A DNA stretch of 64,000 bases from Thermosporothrix hazakensis (GTDB taxonomy: Bacteria > Chloroflexota > Ktedonobacteria > Ktedonobacterales > Ktedonobacteraceae): NCBI RefSeq assembly GCF_003253565.1, contig NZ_QKUF01000001.1, positions 124,001 through 188,000 of the forward strand, read 5' to 3'. Shown piece by piece: positions 43,798 to 51,463 of this stretch (its first letter is position 1; each line of letters begins with the position of its first letter). The position numbers and the translations under genes are program-made. The notes beneath the pieces are model-generated. The model saw nothing but the letters and a program-made list of their open reading frames with translations, was not told the DNA's origin and did no database searches.

Positions 43798-46182
43798 TTA
43801 TTCGCCGTAGGGTATCCAGATATTTTTCACCTGAACGGCCTCACGCAGGAACTCCTGCCCTTCACCCTGATCGGGGAGCAGCCAGTTGCGAGAGCGCCCG
43901 TAATTGACCCAGGTACGTTTCATATTACCCGCCGATGCGGCCTCAACCATGCGCGATCCTTCGGCAGTCCCGAAATACCACATGGAGTCCACGCTGTCAT
44001 GCTCGGCAAGCACCTTCGCCAGCGCCTCGCGGTCGCCTGTCACAATATTGATGACGCCGCCCGGCACATCAGAGGTATCGAAGACCTGATAGCAGTCAGT
44101 CGCGCTCAACGGGGCCTGTGGCGAAGGAAGCGCGATCACCGTATTGCCCATCGCAATCGCAGGCGCGACCAGCGAGATAAAGCCAAGCAGCGGATACTCA
44201 TCGGGACAGGCAAGCCCGATCACGCCCACCGGCTCGTGCATTGCCAGCGCCACACCACGCAGCGGCGGGCGATGGATCGAGCCCTCGAACTTATCGGCCC
44301 ATGCAGCATAGCTGAACAAGCGCGCGATCGACGCCTGCACCTCGTTAGCAGCTTCCCCGACACCAGAACCGGTCTGCTGCACGATCCGTGAAACGAACTC
44401 CTGCTCACGGCTGGCGAGGTTCTCGGCAATATAGTAAAGAATCTGCGCGCGATTATGCGCCGTATTGCTCCCCCACGAAGCCGCTGCACGGGCTGCCTCA
44501 ACCGCGTTTCGGATATCTTTACGGTTGCCCTCGCCAACCTCGCCCAGCAAGCGCCCCGAAGGCCCATAGACCGGACGGCTGTAGCCCGAATCCGGGCGAG
44601 CCTGTTTGCCGCCAATATAGAGCTTGGGAGTGCGATCAATGGCAGGAAGCGAGCTCTCGACGGTCTCGGGCGTTTCCTCCTGTGCTACCTTGCGTGCCGG
44701 CTTTGGCGCTGCCCCCTCGTGCTTCGGCCTGACATACTCGTAGAGCCCCTCTTTACCGCCCTCGCGTCCATAACCACTTTCGCGATAGCCACCGAAGCCA
44801 CTCGATGCATCAAAGACATTGGTTGTGTTCACCCAGATGGTGCCCGCCTTGATCTTCGACGCCACATCAAGCGCAAGGTTGATATTATCGCTCCAGATGC
44901 TTGCGGCCAGCCCGTAGCGCGTATTATTCGCCAGCGCTACCGCCTCAGATGGATGGCGGAAGGTCATCGCAACCAATACCGGGCCAAAGATCTCCACCTG
45001 AGCGATGGTCGAGGCCGGAGAGACATTGGTGAAGAGCGTTGGCGGGAAGAAATAGCCGTCGGTCGGGCAGGACCATGACGGCTGCCATATCTCGGCACCC
45101 TCCGCAACACCCTGATCGACCAGTTTTTGAATATCACGCAACTGCGACTGCGACACGATCGCGCCAATATCGATAGCCTTATCAAGCGGGTTGCCGACGC
45201 GCAGGTGCTCCATGCGAATGCGCAGCTTCTCAAGCAAGCGATCGGCGATGTTCTCCTGTACCAGCAGGCGCGAACCGGCACAACAGACCTGCCCCTGATT
45301 GAACCAGATCGCGTCTACAACTCCCTCGACAACGCTATCAAGGTCGGCATCATCGAACACGATAAAGGGCGACTTGCCCCCCAGTTCCAGAGAGAGCTTT
45401 TTCCCGGAACCGGCTGTTGCCCGTCGAATCGAGCGACCCACTTCCGTTGAGCCTGTAAAGGCGATCTTATCCACGTCGGGATGGTTGACCAGCGCCTCGC
45501 CAACCTGTCCGGCCTCACCGGTGACAATGTTCACCACACCAGGTGGTAGGCCAATTTCCTGCACAATCTCGGCAAATTTGAGCGCGGTCAGTGAGGTATA
45601 ACGCGCGGGCTTCAGTACGACGGTGTTGCCCATTGCCAACGCCGGAGCAATCTTCCAGGCAAGCATCAAGAGCGGAAAGTTCCAGGGAATGATCTGACCA
45701 ATCACGCCCACCGGCTCGTAACCCGGCAGTTCCGAGGCCATCAGTTGCGCCCATCCGGCATGGTAATAGAAGTGACGCGCCACCAGCGGGATATCAATAT
45801 CTCGGGTCTCGCGAATGGGCTTCCCATTATCCAGCGTTTCCAGCACGGAAAAGAAGCGAGCATGCTTCTGAATCTGACGAGCAATCGCATAGAGATAACG
45901 CGCCCGCACATGTCCCGCCAGCTTGCTCCAAGATTTGAACGCCTTGCGAGCCGCCGCGACAGCCTTATCGACATCAGCGGATGTGGCCGCCGCAACCTGT
46001 GCCAGAGGCTTCCCGGTCGCGGGATCAAGGCTTTCAAGATAGCGCTCCTCGCCTGGCTTGACCCATTGATTATTGATAAATAGGTCAAACTGAGCGTGCT
46101 TTTCAAGCCAGTTCCGCACAATCGAGGCATCTTCTGGAGCCGGGCCATATTCCATCGTCTCAAAAATCTCCATAATGTTCAT
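43798..46182 (-). CDS. tandem aldehyde dehydrogenase (ALDH16-like)
   Basis: A 794-residue protein made of two aldehyde dehydrogenase units. The first (about 35-505) is complete: PWNFPLLMLAWKIAPALA, FTGSTEVG, the catalytic Glu in LSLELGGKSP and the catalytic Cys in GQVCCAG. The second (about 555-790) keeps the NAD-binding part (VGVIGLACPDEYPLL) but has no Cys or Glu site and stops early, so it is a non-catalytic pseudo-domain. This matches the ALDH16 superfamily. It probably oxidises acetaldehyde: the gene is directly downstream (14 bases) of deoC, which releases that compound. ATG 46182 has GGGAG 8 bases upstream, better than the GTG at 46188. Confidence 0.88.
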   Translation of the reverse strand: MNIMEIFETMEYGPAPEDASIVRNWLEKHAQFDLFINNQWVKPGEERYLESLDPATGKPLAQVAAATSADVDKAVAAARKAFKSWSKLAGHVRARYLYAIARQIQKHARFFSVLETLDNGKPIRETRDIDIPLVARHFYYHAGWAQLMASELPGYEPVGVIGQIIPWNFPLLMLAWKIAPALAMGNTVVLKPARYTSLTALKFAEIVQEIGLPPGVVNIVTGEAGQVGEALVNHPDVDKIAFTGSTEVGRSIRRATAGSGKKLSLELGGKSPFIVFDDADLDSVVEGVVDAIWFNQGQVCCAGSRLLVQENIADRLLEKLRIRMEHLRVGNPLDKAIDIGAIVSQSQLRDIQKLVDQGVAEGAEIWQPSWSCPTDGYFFPPTLFTNVSPASTIAQVEIFGPVLVAMTFRHPSEAVALANNTRYGLAASIWSDNINLALDVASKIKAGTIWVNTTNVFDASSGFGGYRESGYGREGGKEGLYEYVRPKHEGAAPKPARKVAQEETPETVESSLPAIDRTPKLYIGGKQARPDSGYSRPVYGPSGRLLGEVGEGNRKDIRNAVEAARAAASWGSNTAHNRAQILYYIAENLASREQEFVSRIVQQTGSGVGEAANEVQASIARLFSYAAWADKFEGSIHRPPLRGVALAMHEPVGVIGLACPDEYPLLGFISLVAPAIAMGNTVIALPSPQAPLSATDCYQVFDTSDVPGGVINIVTGDREALAKVLAEHDSVDSMWYFGTAEGSRMVEAASAGNMKRTWVNYGRSRNWLLPDQGEGQEFLREAVQVKNIWIPYGE

Positions 46183-46196
46183 CTGCACTTCTCTCC

Positions 46197-47180
46197 CTAC
46201 GCCAGCGGATTATGGTACTCTGCTGCATAACGGCCTGTCACAAAGTGGGAAAGCTGACGCTCGATATCGGCGAGCAGGCCACTTGCACCGAACCGGAACA
46301 GTGTATTGTTCAGCCAGTCGTTCCCCAGTTCTTCTTTTATCAAAATCAACCAATCAAGCGATTGCTTGGCAGTGCGAATACCACCGGCGGGCTTAAAACC
46401 AACCCTGTAGCCGGTCCGATCAAAATACTCGCGAATCATGCGCGTCATCACCAGCCCGACCGGAAGTGTTGCGTTCACCGGCTCTTTTCCAGTCGAAGTC
46501 TTGATAAAGTCGGCTCCGGCCATCATACAGACAAGGCTTGCCATCGCCACATTGCGCAGCGTCGCCAGCTCATGCGTTGCCAGAATCGTCTTTAAGTGCG
46601 CCTCTCCACACGTCTCGCGGTACGCCTTCACCTCGTCATAGAGTGCCTGCCAGTTACCGGTGAGGACATGCGGGCGCGAGATCACAATATCGATTTCCTT
46701 CGCCCCGGCCTGCACCGACGCCTCAATTTCGCGCAATTTGAGCTCAAAGGGGGTCTGTCCGGCAGGAAACCCGGTTGAGACTGCCGCTACCGGAATATCT
46801 GTTCCCTGCAATGCCTCGACGGCCACAGGCACAAGGTTGTGATAAACACAGACCGCGCCCACGTGCAGTTCATTGAAGCCGAGCGCGTCCAGTATTTCCT
46901 GACGCACCGGCTGCCGGGCTTTGGCACATAGGCGACGCACGTTGCCAGGCGTGTCATCACCCATAAGCGTGGTCAAGTCGATACAGGTGATGGCTCGCAG
47001 CAGCCACGCCGCCTGCCACTCCTTCTTGACCGTGCGCCTGGTTGGCAAGGTCGCCGCCCGACGCTCCACGGCGCTCCGATTGACATGGACACGATGTATC
47101 CAATCCAGATCAAGCGGCATCCCCGGATTTCGAGCCGGAACAACGGATGCCTGTTGTGCATGTTGTTGCGTAGTCGTCAT
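46197..47180 (-). CDS. deoC: deoxyribose-phosphate aldolase
   Basis: Class I aldolase of 327 residues that splits 2-deoxyribose-5-phosphate into glyceraldehyde-3-phosphate and acetaldehyde. The Schiff-base Lys227 is in ADFIKTSTGKE. Asp164 in EIDIVI and Lys263 in GFKPAGGIRT complete the catalytic set. The N-terminal extension of about 60 residues makes it longer than the 220-260-residue bacterial enzymes and closer to the eukaryotic/DERA-long group. The gene stands upstream of the ALDH16-like gene in one unit: the aldolase releases acetaldehyde and the dehydrogenase likely consumes it. GGGAAGGAT lies 9 bases before the ATG. Confidence 0.92.
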   Translation of the reverse strand: MTTTQQHAQQASVVPARNPGMPLDLDWIHRVHVNRSAVERRAATLPTRRTVKKEWQAAWLLRAITCIDLTTLMGDDTPGNVRRLCAKARQPVRQEILDALGFNELHVGAVCVYHNLVPVAVEALQGTDIPVAAVSTGFPAGQTPFELKLREIEASVQAGAKEIDIVISRPHVLTGNWQALYDEVKAYRETCGEAHLKTILATHELATLRNVAMASLVCMMAGADFIKTSTGKEPVNATLPVGLVMTRMIREYFDRTGYRVGFKPAGGIRTAKQSLDWLILIKEELGNDWLNNTLFRFGASGLLADIERQLSHFVTGRYAAEYHNPLA

Positions 47181-47296
47181 AAAAACAAAATCCTTCCCCG
47201 CCAGTCGATAACAGGTTTCATTGATTTGTCTTTATTATATCGCTTGCTGTCCTCCCCTTCCCGCCTCCATGCCTGCCTCTTGCAAGCAGGCGAGCC

Positions 47297-47326
47297 TTGA
47301 CAGCGCGAAAAATGATCCGATACTAT
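47297..47326 (+). promoter_or_regulatory. sigma-70-type promoter of the LLM oxidoreductase gene
   Basis: Perfect TTGACA (47297-47302), 18-base spacer, TACTAT (47321-47326), 44 bases upstream of the ATG at 47370. Confidence 0.7.
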
Positions 47327-47369
47327 AAGAATGACATGTCAATAGCATAGAAAAGAGGATCGATGCCGC

Positions 47370-48209
47370 ATGCATTTTGCGATTAATCTTCCTAATTTTG
47401 CTCAATTCAGCGACACGCGAGCGCTGGCCGAGCTGGCCCGTGAAGCTGAGGCCGCCGGCTGGGACGGCTTCTTTCTCTGGGATCATATCCTGTATTTCCC
47501 GGCCGGGTTGGAGCCTCCGGTACCGATGGCGGATCCCTGGATTGCGCTGACCGCTGTTGCCCTGAACACCAGCCGCATCAAATTCGGGCCGATGGTTACA
47601 CCGTTGCCCCGTCGTCGACCGTGGAAAGTGGCTCGCGAGGCGCTCACGCTCGATCATCTCTCGCAGGGTCGCCTGATTCTAGGGGTAGGTCTGGGCAGCG
47701 ATCGCAACCGGGAATTCGAGGGCTTTGGTGAGGAGGCCGACCCGAAGACACAGGGCGCGATGCTGGATGAGGGCCTTGCCATTCTGAACGGGCTATGGAG
47801 CGGCGAACCGTTCAGCTTTGAGGGTACACACTACCATATTCGCGATATCCAATTTGCGCCGCGTCCACTGCAACAGCCACGCATCCCGATCTGGCTTGCT
47901 GGCTTCTGGCCACATCCCAGGCCCTTTCGTCGGGCCGCCGCCTGGGATGGCGTCACCCCCCTCTCACGCGAGCGCACGCTAACCCCCGAGGATATTCATG
48001 AGATTATCACATTCATGCAGCGGCATCGTCAGCATACAGCCCCCTTCGATGTGATGGCCTCGCTCTACATCGGGCGCGATGAGCGCACCCCCGAAATTAT
48101 TGCAGCCTACGAAGCCGCAGGCACAACCTGGCTGCAAAGCTGCTTTACCTGGAACCATTCGCTTGAAGAGGTTCGAGCGCATATCCGCCGGGGCCCTTGC
48201 TCCGCCTGA
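47370..48209 (+). CDS. LLM class flavin-dependent oxidoreductase
   Basis: A 279-residue TIM-barrel protein of the bacterial luciferase-like monooxygenase family using FMN or F420. Motifs: FAINLPNF at the N-terminus, AEAAGWDGFFLWDH, the RIKFGPMVTPLPRR strand-loop, ALTLDHLSQGRLILGVGLGS and PRIPIWLAG. It is shorter than true luciferases (about 330-350) because the C-terminal part is reduced. The substrate is unknown. It has a consensus promoter upstream and a hairpin 11 bases after its stop, so it is a single-gene unit. GAGGAT precedes the ATG by about 10 bases. Confidence 0.88.
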   Translation: MHFAINLPNFAQFSDTRALAELAREAEAAGWDGFFLWDHILYFPAGLEPPVPMADPWIALTAVALNTSRIKFGPMVTPLPRRRPWKVAREALTLDHLSQGRLILGVGLGSDRNREFEGFGEEADPKTQGAMLDEGLAILNGLWSGEPFSFEGTHYHIRDIQFAPRPLQQPRIPIWLAGFWPHPRPFRRAAAWDGVTPLSRERTLTPEDIHEIITFMQRHRQHTAPFDVMASLYIGRDERTPEIIAAYEAAGTTWLQSCFTWNHSLEEVRAHIRRGPCSA

Positions 48210-48219
48210 GCAGCGCTTT

Positions 48220-48245
48220 CCGGGTAAGTCTCCGCGCTTACCCGG
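48220..48245 (+). terminator. hairpin after the LLM oxidoreductase gene
   Basis: Nine-bp stem CCGGGTAAG (48220-48228) with CTTACCCGG (48237-48245), 8-base loop. The T-run is weak, so termination is probable but not certain. Confidence 0.55.
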
Positions 48246-48293
48246 GCCTTCACTTCCATAGATAGAAATAGCTACTCTATAGAAATAGACAAT

Positions 48294-48323
48294 TTGGTAC
48301 ATCCTGGCACATTTTCGTATACT
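48294..48323 (+). promoter_or_regulatory. possible promoter of the alpha/beta hydrolase-like gene
   Basis: TTGGTA (48294-48299), 18-base spacer, TATACT (48318-48323). The message would start near 48330, very close to the start codon, so a short leader is expected. Confidence 0.5.
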
Positions 48324-48339
48324 GTGAAGCAGGAGCTTA

Positions 48340-49611
48340 TTGGATGTGGAGGTTGTGGTTGTGGCGGATTCCTCACTTTTATGTCTCGTGTCGTTGCATG
48401 GAGTCGGTTTTGAGCAGACACCCGGTGAACAAATTCCCGGCTATGCGGATTACCTGCATCGACATCTCAGTAAATTTCTCGACTCCTCCGTTTTGAGTAA
48501 TGATCCATTTCGGCTACGTAGCGAACATGGCGAAAATGGCCCCATCTATGTTCATAGTTGCTGGCCCGCCTATAGCAAGCAGCGCGAATTAGGCCTGGCG
48601 CGACTTGGAAGCTGGCGCGACATCGATGGACGACGCAAGATCGATATTTCAGGCGCGCCCCTCACTCAGGGACGAGAACGAATCTCGCATGTTGCTCTGA
48701 TCTATGCCGACCAGGAAGAGCAGAAAACGACGCTGAGCATGATGTTCCTGATGATGCTGCTCTCGCAGTGCAGGGTGCACCGGTATAGCTCTATTTTCGG
48801 CCTCTTCGGGTTGCTCCGCCAGTTTATCGGTGGGGTACTCGACCAGCCCATTGGCGAGGTTCGGCACCCCGCCGCAAGCCTTTCCGTGCGCAAAGATAGT
48901 GCCAGAATTCAGGAGTGGTGGCAGTGGCTTCCCGGACATCTCTACCGGCGCCGCGGCACTTTTGCCATCGCGATGCAGCTCCTCAGCGATATGGCAGGCT
49001 ACCTGCTGCATAACGAGCAGCGCGAACAACTGCGCAATTTCGTGATGGATGCCCTGCTTCGGCTGGCAGCGCGTGACGATGTCGAGGGGATTATTCTGAA
49101 CGCGCACAGCACCGGCACGCTGATCGCCTATGATGTCTTCCGACAGCTTCCAACACCCGCACGCCGCAAGATCAAAGCGATCATTACAGCCGGGAGCCCG
49201 CTGAGAAAATATGTCACGCTCTTCGGGTGGGGACGCAAGATCGAAAGCGAGATCGCGCTTCCCCCGTGGTACAACTTCTGGGATAAACGCGACCCGATGG
49301 CAGACCCCCTTTCCGCACCGCTGAACTGGAAACGAGGTCGCCCAATCCGCACCAGCGAGTCGCTCTTTCAGCGCATCAACCCGATCAAAGGGAGTACAAC
49401 GGAGGTCGCAGTGATAGATAAGGAGGTCGATAACATCCGAAACAGCTACGGACGCGGCCTGCAACCCCACAACTACTGGGATAATCAGACCGAGTTCGTG
49501 CAGGCTCTGGTCCATATTCTCTGGCAATCAGCCGTAGTGAAGACGCTGCTCTTCAGTCCACCCGCCTCAAACAGCGGGGTCGCCCTTTACGAACAAACGA
49601 GCAGCATGTAA
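48340..49611 (+). CDS. alpha/beta hydrolase-like protein of unknown function
   Basis: About 420 residues. The first strand ends in VSLHGVGF, a usual oxyanion His-Gly turn; a nucleophile elbow is seen as ILNAHSTGTLIAYDVF, with Ser257 in AHSTG where the common first Gly is replaced by Ala. A strand reading IITAGSPLRKY follows, and a possible acid/His pair lies later (PHNYWDNQTEFV). The middle section (about 95-240) is an insertion without recognised fold. Such proteins are often lipase- or esterase-like, but the substrate cannot be named. The start is uncertain: TTG 48340, GTG 48346 and GTG 48361 are all possible; AGGAG at 48331 supports the first two. Confidence 0.6.
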   Translation: MDVEVVVVADSSLLCLVSLHGVGFEQTPGEQIPGYADYLHRHLSKFLDSSVLSNDPFRLRSEHGENGPIYVHSCWPAYSKQRELGLARLGSWRDIDGRRKIDISGAPLTQGRERISHVALIYADQEEQKTTLSMMFLMMLLSQCRVHRYSSIFGLFGLLRQFIGGVLDQPIGEVRHPAASLSVRKDSARIQEWWQWLPGHLYRRRGTFAIAMQLLSDMAGYLLHNEQREQLRNFVMDALLRLAARDDVEGIILNAHSTGTLIAYDVFRQLPTPARRKIKAIITAGSPLRKYVTLFGWGRKIESEIALPPWYNFWDKRDPMADPLSAPLNWKRGRPIRTSESLFQRINPIKGSTTEVAVIDKEVDNIRNSYGRGLQPHNYWDNQTEFVQALVHILWQSAVVKTLLFSPPASNSGVALYEQTSSM

Positions 49612-49636
49612 ACCAACACCAGCCCCCTATCTCCAG

Positions 49637-49682
49637 GGTGAGACGGGCTTCGCGCTGTCTGACAGACGAAGCTCATCTCACC
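49637..49682. terminator. probable terminator hairpin between convergent genes
   Basis: GGTGAGA (49637-49643) pairs with TCTCACC (49676-49682), and inside GCTTCG pairs with CGAAGC. It lies between the convergent hydrolase-like and DUF169 genes; T-runs are weak. Confidence 0.5.
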
Positions 49683-49700
49683 ACCACCCCGTTTTAGATG

Positions 49701-50414
49701 TTAGATAGACGCAAACTTCGCCTTCTGGCCCTGATGGAACGGCGCAAGCGCTTCATTAGCCTGAACAATAGTTGTCAGGCGCTCAACCAGTTCGGGAAAG
49801 CGTGTGGCGGGAAGCGTCATCACAACCTCACCGGGTGTCAGTTCGATATAAGTGCGAGCACCCACACAGCCAAAGCTCATCGAGGGCTCTCCTGTCTGAA
49901 TCGTACGCGGGATGACACCACAGGTCGGACGTCCAAAAGCAACCTGTCCCCCCTGCAACCAGTTTACCTGACCAAGCGCCTCGGCAATCAGCATCGCCTG
50001 CTGTGTGTCCAGAATGCAGAGGACCACATCCGGATCGACTTCATCGGGAAAGCGATCAAGACGACCATACACGATGCTGTTGTGAGGCTTCTTCACGGTG
50101 GGCAGGGCGCTGACCTCATCAGGAGAGAAATACTGAACGCTCGCCATTGTCTGCACCAGAGATTGCGCCCGCTCCTGCGCCTCCTGCGGCATCGTAAAGC
50201 CCATTGTCATCATACCGATGGGGCATTCCTGATGATCCTCTGCCGAGGCGAAGAACACACCCTTTTCGGCCAGCACCCAGAAAGTACAGGCAGAGGGGAC
50301 CTTGCGATCTATATGCCCCACGGAGGCCGGAACCTCCTCAACAAATGCCAGACCAACCGGCACATGTCGAGCATGAAGAGCGTCTACAAACTGTTGTGCA
50401 AGCTGCTTATCCAC
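49701..50414 (-). CDS. DUF169 family protein
   Basis: A 237-residue protein that matches the DUF169 pattern: VPVGLAFVEEVP at the N-terminus, the Cys-containing segments SACTFWVLAEKGVFFASAED (trimmed at Asp) and HQECPIGMMTMGF, then NSIVYGRLD, the QVAFGRPTCGVIPR loop and SFGCVGARTYIEL. The conserved Cys residues suggest a metal or cofactor site, and family members have been linked to single-carbon or sulfur metabolism, but no function is established. The GTG at 50414 has AAAGGAG 8 bases upstream. The RNase H gene is 43 bases upstream on the same strand. Confidence 0.75.
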   Translation of the reverse strand: MDKQLAQQFVDALHARHVPVGLAFVEEVPASVGHIDRKVPSACTFWVLAEKGVFFASAEDHQECPIGMMTMGFTMPQEAQERAQSLVQTMASVQYFSPDEVSALPTVKKPHNSIVYGRLDRFPDEVDPDVVLCILDTQQAMLIAEALGQVNWLQGGQVAFGRPTCGVIPRTIQTGEPSMSFGCVGARTYIELTPGEVVMTLPATRFPELVERLTTIVQANEALAPFHQGQKAKFASI

Positions 50415-50457
50415 GATGCAAACTCCTTTTTTCTATCCGATATCTGCTGCTCGATTG

Positions 50458-51264
50458 TTATTGAATACTGGCCCAGTACTTCTTCAGGAGAACGTACAGC
50501 CAATTTTTCTGCTTCTCGGAAAGCACAAAGCGGTCCTTCCGCATCCGTTTTGCCATATCCGCGATAAATTGACGTTCCCGCGCGGAAATACGTGTCGGAT
50601 CTTGCGCCTCAAAATAGGCATGCAAGCGCTGTACCTGTTTGCGTAATGTGGCCAGTTCAGTCGTTGAAAGTCCATTTCGCGCCTCCGGGGTCTGGGAGGT
50701 CCGCCAGCGTTCAAATGCCGCACGGTTGCCTTGAAAAGCCCCCAGTCCCGCCAGTTCGTCGGCGCGTTCGTTCTGTTTCTGTCCGATATGGCCGCGCACC
50801 CAGACAAACACGGGCGGCTTTTGCCGATAGGAGGCCAGCTTGCGATAGATGGCCCAGAGATCGGGATTTGCCTTCATTTGATAGATGCCACTCGCCACCT
50901 TAATAGTGTACTCGCTATCGCTATAGATTGTTAAGGGGAGTTGTGGCGGAGCCAGTGCCAGCACAGCCAGCACGGCGGCAATTTCCGCACGATTATTGGT
51001 CGTCGTCCGGGAGCACGGCACGTGCCCGTAACATTCCAGACAGGACGCGTTCGGTCTGAGAACGCCCTCAGAGGTCATATCATGCCTGGCCCAGAGCAGC
51101 GCCGCCCAGCCAGCCGGGCCCCCGGGATTCTTGATACAGGCGCCATCGGTAAAGGCCACAACCCCATCTTTTCCCAGAGCAGGCAATGCAGCACGTAGAT
51201 CGACATGAACCGTTTCCTGCTTAACAGAGTCCCATTCAAGGCTCTCCTCGACATCGGTGCTCAC
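50458..51264 (-). CDS. ribonuclease HI with C-terminal extension
   Basis: Removes RNA from RNA-DNA hybrids. The catalytic residues are visible: Asp40 in FTDGA, Glu94 in NNRAEIAAVL, Asp116 in IYSDSEYT and Asp169 in QKQNERADELA. The core lies in residues 33-175. A longer insertion carries several Cys (CLECYGHVPC, about residues 75-84), which may bind a metal. A C-terminal extension of about 90 residues rich in Arg, Lys and Gln ends in NWLYVLLKKYW. This extension is absent in the E. coli enzyme (155 residues) and could bind nucleic acid. The GTG at 51264 is the chosen start, with only a weak site upstream. Confidence 0.85.
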   Translation of the reverse strand: MSTDVEESLEWDSVKQETVHVDLRAALPALGKDGVVAFTDGACIKNPGGPAGWAALLWARHDMTSEGVLRPNASCLECYGHVPCSRTTTNNRAEIAAVLAVLALAPPQLPLTIYSDSEYTIKVASGIYQMKANPDLWAIYRKLASYRQKPPVFVWVRGHIGQKQNERADELAGLGAFQGNRAAFERWRTSQTPEARNGLSTTELATLRKQVQRLHAYFEAQDPTRISARERQFIADMAKRMRKDRFVLSEKQKNWLYVLLKKYWASIQ

Positions 51265-51387
51265 AAAAACAATTCCAACCTTTCCGCCAGATTTTCAGCA
51301 AACCTCTCTATTGTAATACTTTCTGGAGCAGAAAAAGCGGAAAAGCCAGCCAACTGGTTCCCTGAACTCCTACTTTCTGATCACTAA

Positions 51388-51427
51388 TAAAAAAACTGTG
51401 GCACGGAACAACAGTCCGCGCCACAGT
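51388..51427 (-). terminator. terminator of the transketolase gene
   Basis: Eight-bp stem ACTGTGGC/GCCACAGT (51395-51402/51420-51427) with extra inner pairs, followed on the minus strand by seven T. It lies 36 bases after the transketolase stop. Confidence 0.85.
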
Positions 51428-51463
51428 GGGAAGAAAAGAACAGGCACACGATATCCGGAACGA

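Noticed and set aside
50204..50464. 86-codon plus-strand frame near DUF169
   Set aside because: It is a shadow of the DUF169 gene with no ribosome site.
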